Shown here in pieces: positions 19,582-26,310 of a stretch of DNA of 26,310 nucleotides. Each line of letters begins with the position of its first letter. Position 1 is the stretch's first letter. The translations under genes and the position numbers were made by a program. The notes below the pieces were generated by a model, which saw only the letters and a list, made by a program, of their open reading frames with translations, was not told the DNA's origin and searched no databases. This DNA comes from a virus. The stretch is taken from IMG/VR virus record IMGVR_UViG_3300031787_000724, positions 1 through 26,310 of that record. The stretch is one strand, 5' to 3'.

Positions 19582-20040
19582 GTGAAGGTCGTAATCAACA
19601 ACCGCTACGGCGGATTCGGGCTGAGCGAGGAGGCGCTCGCGTGGCTGCGCGAGCACGAGTGGAAGCACTGCGCGCGCCCGGAAGACGCGCCCCGGCACGA
19701 CCCGCTATTGGTCAAGTGCGTCGAGGCACTTGGCGAGAAGGCCAGCGATCGATACGCGAGCCTCTCCATCGTGGACGCGGGCTGCGCGTACAGGATCAGC
19801 GAGTACGACGGCCTCGAGCGCATCGAGCACGTCAGCGGGGACGCGATCACGATCACCGATGCGGAGGTGACGCAGGCCGTCGCCGACGTCGTTGCAGCCG
19901 AGCGTGCGGTGTGCCTCGAGATCGTGGGGAAGCTCGCGCGGCACGCGTACATCAACAGCTACACGCGCGGTCGCTCGGATGCCGCAGCGGAGATCGCGCA
20001 GGCCATTGCCTCGCGTTCGAAGGGCGAGGTCTCACGATGA
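19582..20040 (+). CDS. Conserved-type phage protein beginning MKVVINNRYGGFGLS
   Basis: 152 residues from GTG 19582 with GGAGGAG about nine bases upstream. The N-terminus MKVVINNRYGGFGLSEEALA is a pattern I recall from many phage and prophage proteins of unknown function (MKVVIN.CYGGFSLS). The central part (KASDRYASLSIVDAGCAYRI, EYDGLERI) is a mixed alpha/beta fold; the C-terminal 40 residues after TQAVADVVAAE are helical. Function is unknown. It is coupled to the ASCH-like gene downstream. Confidence 0.7.
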   Translation: MKVVINNRYGGFGLSEEALAWLREHEWKHCARPEDAPRHDPLLVKCVEALGEKASDRYASLSIVDAGCAYRISEYDGLERIEHVSGDAITITDAEVTQAVADVVAAERAVCLEIVGKLARHAYINSYTRGRSDAAAEIAQAIASRSKGEVSR

Positions 20041-20318
20041 CTACCCACGAGCTGAAGACCCACCCCGCGCACTTCGCCGCCGTTCAGAGCGGTGCGAAGC
20101 GAGCGGAGATTCGCAGGGACGACCGCGGGTTCGCAGTCGGCGACGTGCTGGTGTTGCGCGAGTACGACCCGACCACGAACGAGCACACGGGGCGCTTCGT
20201 CGAGGTGCGCGTGACGCATGTCCTCAAGGGTTTCGAGGGTCTCGCGGAGGGTTGGGTCTCGCTGAGCGTGGAGCCGCTGCAGCCGTCGTTGTTCAACGGG
20301 ATTGCGGGGATGTTCTGA
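20037..20318 (+). CDS. ASCH/PUA-like protein (DUF3850 type)
   Basis: 93 residues from ATG 20037 (ATGA). It reads HELKTHPAHFAAVQSGAKRA, EIRRDDRGFAVGDVLVLREY and VRVTHVLKGFEGLAEGWVSL, which is the DUF3850 pattern (HxLK, F.AV..G.K..EIR.NDR.F.VGD.L.L.EY, VT..L.GF.GL..G...L). ASCH/PUA folds bind RNA or modified nucleic acid. In phages these small proteins are common, with unknown targets. Next to several DNA-modification genes it might recognise modified bases, but that is inference. Confidence 0.85.
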   Translation: MTTHELKTHPAHFAAVQSGAKRAEIRRDDRGFAVGDVLVLREYDPTTNEHTGRFVEVRVTHVLKGFEGLAEGWVSLSVEPLQPSLFNGIAGMF

Positions 20319-20644
20319 TGAGTCGCGACAGGATCAGATTCAGGGTGCGGGCCACGGACGGGCGCTATGAGTGCGAGGCGCGCGCGGAGTGGGTCTCGAC
20401 CGAGAGCGGAGCGGAGGTGCTGGTCGCTGGGCTCCGCCGTCACGACGGGTACGAGGTCTCGGACGCGGAGGCAGCGCAGGCGCTCGCGCTGACGGTGAGC
20501 GAGCTTCGGGTGCAGCTCCGGGCGTGCGCGATCGAGGCGCAGGGAGCGCGGGAGAGGGAGCCGGGGGTTTGTCCGCTGGTGTGGTTGACGCCTGGCCGCA
20601 CGCGGTCTGCGCTGCCTGTGCTCGAGGGGAGGCTGGCCTCGTGA
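20318..20644 (+). CDS. Hypothetical protein, 108 aa
   Basis: ATG 20318 shares one base with the upstream stop (TGATG), and the stop overlaps the next GTG (GTGA). The first half is beta-rich (RIRFRVRATDGRYECEARAE), the middle helical (VSDAEAAQALALTVSELRVQ). No motif is recognised. A longer frame starting at 19892 is shadow sequence upstream of this ATG. Confidence 0.55.
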   Translation: MSRDRIRFRVRATDGRYECEARAEWVSTESGAEVLVAGLRRHDGYEVSDAEAAQALALTVSELRVQLRACAIEAQGAREREPGVCPLVWLTPGRTRSALPVLEGRLAS

Positions 20645-21597
20645 TCGCCCTCCCGAAGCACCACGAAAGCGATCTGGTGATCGCGTCTATCAGCGGCGGC
20701 AAGGACTCGGCAGCACTCGCGATCGCTCTGCAGGAGGCCGGTATCCCGTTCGTCGCCGTGTTCGCTGACACGGGCTGGGAAGCGCCAGAGACCTACGCTC
20801 ACCTTGGCACGATTGAGCGCGTGCTCGGGATCGCGATTCACCGCGTCGGATTCCCTGGAGGGATGCGGGCGAAGGTCATGGGGCGCTCAGGGTTCCCATC
20901 TCGGATGGCGCGATGGTGCACGGCAGAGTTGAAGGTCAAGCCGCTTGACGCGTTCGCTCACGAGATGGGCGAGCGCGAAGGACGCGCAGTGCTGCAAGCC
21001 GTTGGCATCCGCGCGGACGAGAGCGAGTCGCGCTCGGCGATGACAGAGGTGGAGCACGACGACTCGCGCGATCTGACCGTGTGGCGTCCGTTGCTGCGAT
21101 GGACCGTCGAGGATGTGATCGGGGCGCACCATCGCGCCGGGTTGCCGATGCACCCTCACTACCTGCGCGGGCACTCGCGCGTCGGGTGTTGGCCCTGCAT
21201 CTACTCCAGCAAGTCAGAAATCGCGCTGTGGGCTGAGCACGACCCCGAAGGCGTGAAGGCGCTCGCGGAGTTGGAGCTCGAAGCAGAGCGCGAGCGCGCT
21301 CGCCGAAACGCCGAGACGCCGGGGCGCTACTCGCACGAAACCGCCTCGTTCTTTCAGGCCCGCGAGGTGACGAAGCTGCCCGACGGAAAACGCGTCTACC
21401 TGCCGGTCCACGTTGAGCAGGTCGTCGAGTGGGCGCGCACAGACCGAGGCGGGAAGCAGATGCCACTGATCCGAGAGCAGCCCGCGGGTGGGTGCTTCCG
21501 CTGGGGGATGTGCGAGCCGCCTGCGGCCGACAAGCCTGCGGATGAAGAGCCCGCGGCAGCCAACGACAACGCCGACAGCACCGAGGTGGCCTCGTGA
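20641..21597 (+). CDS. PAPS reductase-family (adenine nucleotide alpha-hydrolase) protein
   Basis: 318 residues from GTG 20641 (GTGA). The PP-loop SGGKDS is at residues 18-23, followed by VAVFADTGWEAPETYAHL. Further family marks are MARWCTAELKVKPLD (C93), VGIRADES (121-128), WRPLLRWTVEDVI and the Cys pair GCWPC (C183, C186), with later C285 and C291. The family activates a substrate with ATP and includes PAPS reductases, DndC of DNA phosphorothioation and tRNA thiolases. The C183/C186/C285/C291 set could hold an iron-sulfur cluster or zinc. No other Dnd genes are visible. It precedes a cytosine methyltransferase and overlaps it, so a role in DNA or nucleotide modification is possible. Confidence 0.85.
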   Translation: MIALPKHHESDLVIASISGGKDSAALAIALQEAGIPFVAVFADTGWEAPETYAHLGTIERVLGIAIHRVGFPGGMRAKVMGRSGFPSRMARWCTAELKVKPLDAFAHEMGEREGRAVLQAVGIRADESESRSAMTEVEHDDSRDLTVWRPLLRWTVEDVIGAHHRAGLPMHPHYLRGHSRVGCWPCIYSSKSEIALWAEHDPEGVKALAELELEAERERARRNAETPGRYSHETASFFQAREVTKLPDGKRVYLPVHVEQVVEWARTDRGGKQMPLIREQPAGGCFRWGMCEPPAADKPADEEPAAANDNADSTEVAS

Positions 21598-22514
21598 TTC
21601 GCGCGGTCGACCTCTTCGCGGGCGCTGGTGGCTGGTCGTGCGGTGCAGAGCGCGCGGGCGTGCGCGTTGTTGCTGGTGCGAACCACTGGCCGCGCGCGGT
21701 CGAGACGTTCCGCGCGGCGCACCCGCAGGCCGTCGCCCGCTGCCAAGACGTGACGATCATGGACCCGCGCGACCTGCCTTCGTTCGACCTGTTGCTCGCC
21801 TCGCCCGCGTGTCAGGGGCACAGCCGAGCGCGCGGGACAGACCAGCCTCACCACGATGTGCAGCGCGCGACAGCGTGGGCTGTGGTGCAGGTGGCCGAGG
21901 TCTGCCGGCCGCGATGGCTCGCGGTCGAGAACGTCCCTGAGTTCGCGCGCTGGCCGCTGTATCGGCACTGGCGCGCGGCGCTCTCGACGCTGGGCTACCG
22001 ACTCACCGAGCGCGTGCTCGATGCCGCAGAGCACGGCGTCCCGCAGGAGCGTCGCAGGCTGTTCGTTGTCGGGTCGCTCGATGGGCTCCCGTCCCTGTCG
22101 AGCGCGGGTCTCGAGCCCGTGCCCGCGAGTTCGTTCGTGCGGTTCGATGGTGGCTCGTGGTCCCCGGTTCGCCGTGAGGGTCGAGCGCCGAGGACGCTCA
22201 CGCGCATCGAGGCTGCGCAGCGCGAGCATGGCGAGCGGGTGCTCGTGCCCTACTACGGCAGCGCTCGCGGCGGACGTCCGCTATCTCGCCCTGTCGGGAC
22301 GATCACGACGCACGATCGGTACGCGGTGGTCGACGGCGACCGCATGCGAATGTTGAGCGTCGAGGAGCTGCGCGCGGCGATGGGATTCCCTGCGTCGTAC
22401 CCACTGACAGGCACGCGAGCGGAGCAAGTCCACCAACTTGGAAACGCCTGCGTCCCAGCGGTGGCCGCACACGTCGTGCAGCAGTTGATCGCGACGAGGC
22501 GAGGCGCAGCATGA
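21594..22514 (+). CDS. DNA cytosine-5 methyltransferase
   Basis: 306 residues from GTG 21594 (GTGA). Conserved motifs are present in order: I DLFAGAGGWSCG (6-17), IV SPACQGHS with catalytic C73 (the usual PPCQ is PACQ), VI VENVPEF (111-117), VIII VPQERRRLFVVG (149-160), and X HQLGNACVP near the C-terminus. The target-recognition part lies between VIII and IX. At 306 residues it is near minimal length. It would transfer a methyl group to C5 of cytosine in a short DNA site, protecting the phage from host restriction; no matching nuclease is visible nearby. It is expressed together with the PAPS-reductase-like gene. Confidence 0.9.
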   Translation: MIRAVDLFAGAGGWSCGAERAGVRVVAGANHWPRAVETFRAAHPQAVARCQDVTIMDPRDLPSFDLLLASPACQGHSRARGTDQPHHDVQRATAWAVVQVAEVCRPRWLAVENVPEFARWPLYRHWRAALSTLGYRLTERVLDAAEHGVPQERRRLFVVGSLDGLPSLSSAGLEPVPASSFVRFDGGSWSPVRREGRAPRTLTRIEAAQREHGERVLVPYYGSARGGRPLSRPVGTITTHDRYAVVDGDRMRMLSVEELRAAMGFPASYPLTGTRAEQVHQLGNACVPAVAAHVVQQLIATRRGAA

Positions 22515-23098
22515 GCGCCCTCTATCTCGAGCCCCAATCCCTCGTCGTCGTCTGCCCCGACTGCGGCCAGCGATACGACCCAGCCAAGGCCGCGAGGGTC
22601 GCTCGCGTTCGCACCCGCGACGGTCGCACCATCAAGCCTGGTCGCGTCGAAGCGCAGGACGTTCGAGAGCCTGGGCACCGCAACGGGCGGCATCACTTCG
22701 CACACGCAATGGTCACCGCGCAGGCGCTCGACGGTTGGTCTCTGCTGACGGATGCGCTAGCGGTCGGAGCGCGTCAGTTCGGCGTCGAGGTGGAGTGGAC
22801 ACGGATCGACGCGCCTACGTCGCTCCGGTTCATTCGGACGTGGGATCTCGACTGCCTCATCGCTGAGATGGACGAGTGCGCAAAGCGCGAAACAGCGCGT
22901 CGAATCTGGCGCGCTTCGATGGCGGTTCGTGTTGATCACCCGTGGTGGCGTGCCTATCTGCACGAGGTGGGAGCGAGCGCAGAGGAGATCGCGCGAGGGC
23001 TCACGGTTGGCGCGAACAACCGCGCCGACGTGTTGTTTCGGCAGCGAGTGCAGACGGTGACGACACCCGCAGAGGCGTCGTTGCCGGGGCTGACGTGA
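22511..23098 (+). CDS. Hypothetical protein with CxxC, 195 aa
   Basis: ATG 22511 overlaps the methyltransferase stop (ATGA). The N-terminus has VVVCPDCGQRYDPAKAARVA, one zinc-ribbon-like CxxC, then a His-rich patch (NGRHHFAHAMVT) and a helical region with RTWDLDCLIAEMDECAKRET. The tail resembles a DNA-binding helical region (GASAEEIARGLTVGANN). The single CxxC with histidines could bind zinc. No family is recognised. Confidence 0.6.
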   Translation: MSALYLEPQSLVVVCPDCGQRYDPAKAARVARVRTRDGRTIKPGRVEAQDVREPGHRNGRHHFAHAMVTAQALDGWSLLTDALAVGARQFGVEVEWTRIDAPTSLRFIRTWDLDCLIAEMDECAKRETARRIWRASMAVRVDHPWWRAYLHEVGASAEEIARGLTVGANNRADVLFRQRVQTVTTPAEASLPGLT

Positions 23099-23199
23099 CC
23101 ACAAGCGGCACGGCCCGCTGCCTCGACTGCGGTCGCGCGTGCGCGGTCGATCTCGCGGCAGGCGAGCACAGGTATTCAACGAGAGGACACGGACGATGA
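23095..23199 (+). CDS. Very small CxxC protein, 34 aa
   Basis: GTG 23095 overlaps the upstream stop and the TGA at 23197-23199 overlaps the next ATG (ATGA); being locked at both ends supports a real gene. It encodes VTTSGTARCLDCGRACAVDL and 14 more residues, with Cys at 9, 12 and 16. A tiny zinc-binding peptide is possible. No function is proposed. Confidence 0.5.
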   Translation: MTTSGTARCLDCGRACAVDLAAGEHRYSTRGHGR

Positions 23200-23834
23200 A
23201 TGACATTGAGGTAGAAGACGATCGCCGACACGACCGAGATCACGAGATCCCAGGCGACCACGACGACCGGAACGTGCACGGCGACTACGACGCGTATGCG
23301 CGGGACCTCGAAGAGCAAGATGACCGGCGACTTGAGATCGAGGCTGCAGTCGACAAGGCGGTCGCCGCCGAGCGCGAGCGTGCGGCTGCCGAGCTCGCGG
23401 TGCTCACGGAGCGCATGGAGGCTGCGATTGCCGAGGCGTGCGCAGCGGTGCGGGTGCGGACGATCGAGGAGTGCCTCGCGGTTGCGGGTGCGGAGGTCGG
23501 CGCTCACGAGTCGAAGCTCTGCCTCTACTCCGAGGAGGACTCCCGCTGGGTCGACTGCAACGGGCGCGCGAACGAGGCGGTCGAGATCTACAACGCAATC
23601 CGCGCCCTCGCTGCGCCCACGCCCACCACCGCTCGCGAGGAGCACTACACGTGCCCTCGGTGCGGCGTGTGCGTCGAGTTGATTTGCCACTGCGGCGACG
23701 GGCCGAACGACGCGAGCCACACGGCGAGCGGGTACACGCACGAATTCACGCCGTACAACCCGTGCGCGTGCGCCGCGCCCTCGCCCACCACCGAGCCCGC
23801 CCCTGTCGACCCTGCCGCGGGGGCGCGGCGATGA
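23196..23834 (+). CDS. Acidic coiled-coil protein with C-terminal cysteine cluster, 212 aa
   Basis: ATG 23196 (ATGA). Three regions: an Asp/His/Arg-rich N-terminal 45 residues (DDRRHDRDHEIPGDHDDRNV), a long Ala/Glu coiled coil (about 48-95: AVDKAVAAERERAAAELAVL, TERMEAAIAEACAAVRVR), and a C-terminal cysteine/His cluster (YTCPRCGVCVELICHCGDG) that may bind zinc, followed by a Pro/Thr/Ala tail. A metal-binding scaffold is a guess. No family is recognised. Confidence 0.6.
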   Translation: MNDIEVEDDRRHDRDHEIPGDHDDRNVHGDYDAYARDLEEQDDRRLEIEAAVDKAVAAERERAAAELAVLTERMEAAIAEACAAVRVRTIEECLAVAGAEVGAHESKLCLYSEEDSRWVDCNGRANEAVEIYNAIRALAAPTPTTAREEHYTCPRCGVCVELICHCGDGPNDASHTASGYTHEFTPYNPCACAAPSPTTEPAPVDPAAGARR

Positions 23835-24040
23835 GCAACGAGGAGCGGCTTCTCGGCGAGCGCATCCGAATCGCGCACGCGCTCGACCGTCTCAGCGGCG
23901 CACTCAGCGCGGCGAGGATTGCCCTTCGCAGCGGAGACCCGTTCGCCGAAACGGGCGACGCGCTGGTGTCGATCGCGGTCGAACTGGCGAAACACATGGC
24001 CGTGAGCGACGCGCTGGACCACGACAGGAGGAAGCGATGA
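23831..24040 (+). CDS. Small helical hypothetical protein, 69 aa
   Basis: ATG 23831 overlaps the upstream stop (ATGA) and its stop overlaps the next ATG. It is predicted to be nearly all helical (LGERIRIAHALDRLSGALSA, ALVSIAVELAKHMAVSDALD) with a basic end. No motif is recognised. Confidence 0.6.
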   Translation: MSNEERLLGERIRIAHALDRLSGALSAARIALRSGDPFAETGDALVSIAVELAKHMAVSDALDHDRRKR

Positions 24041-24441
24041 CCGCCCGACGCTGCACACGATGCGGGGCGCACAACGTCGCGACGAGCGGCACGCTATGCT
24101 CGCTGTGCGAGTGGTCGCATCTCACGCCCCAGGCTCGCGCAGCCCGCGCACACGCCGACGCCCTCGCCGCCCTCGATGCGCTCGGCGTGGCGGTCGCGAC
24201 CGTCGCGCGAGCCACGCTCATCGCGCGCGTTGCGATCGGTCGCACGATCACCGTCCGCACCGAGGTTGATGGCGTCGAGCGCGGGCTCGAGCTGTGGCAG
24301 CGCGGCTCGTCGCTGTGCCTGTCGGAGTACGCGCACAACCGCGCGCCGCGTCGACTGTGGCAGATCGAGGGCCAGCCGGAGGACAACGCGGCAGAGGCGG
24401 TCGCGCGGTTGATCGAGTTGGTGGAGGAGCGGACGCGATGA
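24037..24441 (+). CDS. Zinc-ribbon protein, 134 aa
   Basis: ATG 24037 (ATGA). The N-terminus has CTRCGAHNVATSGTLCSLC, two CxxC pairs 12 residues apart, a good zinc ribbon. The rest is Ala-rich helical followed by a beta-like part (IGRTITVRTEVDGVERGLEL). It is translationally coupled to the permuted methyltransferase gene, so it may be a partner or specificity helper for it; this is inference. No family is recognised. Confidence 0.65.
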   Translation: MTARRCTRCGAHNVATSGTLCSLCEWSHLTPQARAARAHADALAALDALGVAVATVARATLIARVAIGRTITVRTEVDGVERGLELWQRGSSLCLSEYAHNRAPRRLWQIEGQPEDNAAEAVARLIELVEERTR

Positions 24442-25799
24442 TCGACGAGATTCTCGACGGGGCCGCGGACGTCGTGCTGGCGAATCCTCCGTACATCGTC
24501 GACCCGGACCCTGCGCGACGCGAGGCGGTTCGAGCCCGATACGAGAGTGCGGTTGCTCGCTACGGTCTCGGCGTGCCGTTTACCGAGCGGCTGTTTCAGC
24601 TCGCCCGAGAGGGCGGTTGGATCGCGCAGATCACGAGCAACGCGTTCATGAAGCGCGAGCACGGCAAGGCGCTCGTCGAGACGGTGCTCCCGCGCTGGGA
24701 CATGACGCACGTCATCGACGCCGCGGGCGCGTTCATCCCCGGACACGGGACGCCGACGGTGATCCTCGCGGCGCGCGCTCGCGCTCCGCAGTCGCGCCAC
24801 GTGCTCACGGTCATGGGCAAGTGCGGCGAGAAGACCACGCCCGCTCCGGGCGAGCCAGGGCAGGCGTGGCGCTCGATTTTGCGCGCGCTCGACGTACCGC
24901 AGGCCAACGACCCGCCGCGGGCGTACGGCATCGAGGGGGCGCGCGTGCTCGCAGACGTGCTGCGGCAGAGCAGACCGTCGAAGCTCGAGCGCAGGCTCGG
25001 CCCTCGTCTCGGCCCTGCGCTGCTCGGCGCTGCGCTCGTGCTCGCGTTCTCATCGCGTCAGTGGATTCGCGGTCTCGCGATCGGCGACGGGCTCAACGAG
25101 ATCGAGGACGCGACGGGCATCGACCCGCTCGTGCGCGTCGAACTCACGGAGTCCGAGAGCGCCGAGGTGTTCGCGTTCGTCCGCAGCGTCACGCCGCCTC
25201 GCGGTCTCGCATCAACGGCGACGGCGATCGACGCCGGGCGCGCGGGCTGGGCGACGCGCGATACTGATTGGATCGGCGATCTGTACCAGGCCACGCACGA
25301 GGGCACCGTGAAGCGCGACGCATTGTGCCAAACGCCGTGGTTCGTCCGTGACCTCCTGATCCAACTCGCGCTCGATCCTGCGATCAATGAGCAGGGGCTC
25401 GACGTGCGCGTACTTGATCCGGCCTGCGGCACGGGGCACTTGCTCTGCGGCGCGTTCTGGCGGCTGTTCGATGCGCGAATGGAGTCGGGCGAACACACCG
25501 TCTACGGCGCGGCAGACGCGGCCCTCCGCTCCGTCGAGGGCATCGAACTCACACCGGAGACAGCAGCGCTCGCGCGTCTGCGCCTCGTGCTCGCGTGGGC
25601 TGACGCGACGGGGCACGGGCTCGCGCGCCTCGGACCGCGCGACGTGGCCGGCGACCGGCACACGCTGCACAACGCAGCCGAGCGCGTGCGCGTTGCGGTC
25701 GGCAACTCGCTGCTGAGCGGGTGCGCTGGTCGTCGGTTCCCAGCACCCGCGCTCGTGCCCGCGGAGCCGTTCCGTTTGACGATGGCGAGGGCGTCATGA
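24438..25799 (+). CDS. PglX-like N6-adenine DNA methyltransferase with circularly permuted motif order
   Basis: 453 residues from ATG 24438 (ATGA). Motif IV NPPY (residues 16-19) comes first, followed by MKREHGK (71-77) and IPGHGTPTVIL (100-110), all in the order and with the wording seen in the second half of PglX-type (BREX) methyltransferases. Only later come DLYQ (281-284), QTPWFVRDLL (298-307), motif I DPACGTGHLL (327-336), GIEL (368-371) and VGNSLLSG (421-428), which in normal PglX lie before NPPY. The natural joint GNSLL...NPPY is thus the present C- and N-terminus. It is far shorter than the roughly 1200-residue BREX PglX. All catalytic motifs are intact, so it may be active and could mimic a BREX-type protective mark; that function is inference. 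Confidence 0.8.
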   Translation: MIDEILDGAADVVLANPPYIVDPDPARREAVRARYESAVARYGLGVPFTERLFQLAREGGWIAQITSNAFMKREHGKALVETVLPRWDMTHVIDAAGAFIPGHGTPTVILAARARAPQSRHVLTVMGKCGEKTTPAPGEPGQAWRSILRALDVPQANDPPRAYGIEGARVLADVLRQSRPSKLERRLGPRLGPALLGAALVLAFSSRQWIRGLAIGDGLNEIEDATGIDPLVRVELTESESAEVFAFVRSVTPPRGLASTATAIDAGRAGWATRDTDWIGDLYQATHEGTVKRDALCQTPWFVRDLLIQLALDPAINEQGLDVRVLDPACGTGHLLCGAFWRLFDARMESGEHTVYGAADAALRSVEGIELTPETAALARLRLVLAWADATGHGLARLGPRDVAGDRHTLHNAAERVRVAVGNSLLSGCAGRRFPAPALVPAEPFRLTMARAS

Positions 25800-26176
25800 C
25801 CGCCGCGCGCGTGGTGGCGCTCCCGTCGCTGCTGAGTCCGCGGGACATCGAGGCACGCCTCGGGTGTTCGCGCAGCACGGCGTACGCTCACGCAGAGGCG
25901 TGCGCCGTGCTGCACCACGGGCGCCCTCGAGGGTGCGGCGGGCTGTTGCGGGTTACGCGCGAGGCGTGGGACAGGTACGAGCGAGAGGTGATCCTGTGCG
26001 GCTGTGGCGACGCGACGATTCCGGGTACTGGTACGCGTCGATCCGCGACGCGAGCGGGCGCAGGGTCAAGCGCTCGACGGGCTACACCGATCGCAAGGCC
26101 GCAGAGGCAATCGCCCGCGAGTGGGAGCGCGAACTCGCCGATCCCGACGCCGCGGCGCTACGGGCCGAGACCGTAG
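25796..26176 (+). CDS. Excisionase-like HTH protein overlapping the integrase gene
   Basis: ATG 25796 (ATGA). The first 70 residues fit a small HTH/excisionase protein: LLSPRDIEARLGCSRSTAYA, then LRVTREAWDRYEREVI. The frame has no stop until 26174-26176, so it overlaps the integrase by 181 bases; the part after about residue 70 has the Arg/Ser/Pro-rich look of out-of-frame sequence. In lambda xis and int also overlap, though by only about 20 codons. The functional domain is probably the first 70 residues; whether the long tail is made is unknown. Confidence 0.65.
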   Translation: MTAARVVALPSLLSPRDIEARLGCSRSTAYAHAEACAVLHHGRPRGCGGLLRVTREAWDRYEREVILCGCGDATIPGTGTRRSATRAGAGSSARRATPIARPQRQSPASGSANSPIPTPRRYGPRP

Positions 26177-26310
26177 CGACGTGCCTCGAACGGTTCGTAC
26201 TCGCGACCCGCAACGAGCGCACGAGGTCGTTCTACGCGCAGAAGAGCGGGCATCTCGTCGCGATCCTCGGCGCGGACACGCGGCTCTCTGACCTGCGCCC
26301 CGCGCACCTC
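25996..26310 (+). CDS. int: Tyrosine integrase, N-terminal part (runs off right edge)
   Basis: 105 codons visible from GTG 25996, which has GAGAGGTGA about five bases upstream. The sequence VRLWRRDDSGYWYASIRDAS, then KRSTGYTDRKAAEAIAREW, matches the N-terminal arm-binding domain (beta sheet then helix) of phage tyrosine recombinases, and FVLATRNERTRSFYAQKSGH, LVAILGADTRLSDLRPAHL the start of the core-binding (SAM-like) domain. The catalytic R-H-R-Y part is beyond the window. It should integrate the phage at an attachment site that would lie near here; none is visible in the available sequence. Confidence 0.85.
   Translation, partial: MRLWRRDDSGYWYASIRDASGRRVKRSTGYTDRKAAEAIAREWERELADPDAAALRAETVATCLERFVLATRNERTRSFYAQKSGHLVAILGADTRLSDLRPAHL

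Noticed and set aside
20641-22514. A complete Dnd phosphorothioation system
   Set aside because: Only the PP-loop protein resembles DndC; no DndA, B, D or E and no restriction genes are visible.

Overview
The window is a nearly complete central and right part of a temperate, tailed double-stranded DNA phage genome or prophage of very high G+C content (roughly two thirds or more by eye). It is densely packed: about 45 protein genes, no intergenic stretch over 300 bases, and most junctions overlapping by 1 to 4 bases (ATGA, GTGA, TGATG), which implies translational coupling. No ribosomal RNA, tRNA or CRISPR array is visible. G+C content and codon use fit a host such as a myxobacterium or actinobacterium, but the sequence does not name the host. 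No attachment site can be identified; the integrase runs off the right edge and a scaffold-like gene runs off the left edge.

Leftward block (16965 down to 1). From the central switch outward: a Cro-like XRE regulator, small early genes (a membrane-anchored CxxC protein and a coiled-coil HTH protein with an 11-residue repeat), a replication module (lambda-O-like initiator containing candidate origin iterons, DnaB helicase, a protein with about five HTH units, a RusA-like resolvase, a Myb/SANT-like protein), a beta-type DNA methyltransferase, a SLOG-fold protein, several unknown small genes, then the packaging and head genes (small terminase, large terminase, HNH endonuclease, portal, a morphogenesis-like protein, two small unknowns, a scaffold-like protein).

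Switch (16966 to 18061). The Cro-like gene and a CI/ImmR-like repressor are divergent; the repressor is followed by an ImmA-like HExxH metalloprotease. Sigma70-like promoters with 17-base spacers can be read for the leftward operon, the repressor and the rightward operon. The sequence ATCTAGATAT lies inside the spacer of both the leftward and rightward promoters, which suggests one repressor shuts both arms, as in lambda.

Rightward block (18062 to the right edge). Small unknown genes, an ASCH/DUF3850-type protein, a PAPS-reductase-family protein, a cytosine-5 methyltransferase, several CxxC small proteins, a PglX-like adenine methyltransferase whose sequence motifs are in circularly permuted order, an excisionase-like HTH gene and a tyrosine integrase.

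The most unusual items are: (1) the permuted PglX-like methyltransferase; (2) an HNH gene inserted at the conserved 3' end of the large terminase gene, which carries a replacement terminase tail and leaves the original tail stranded in front of the portal gene; (3) 22-base iterons, not a multiple of three, inside the initiator gene; (4) the matched operator-promoter pairs around the lysogeny genes.
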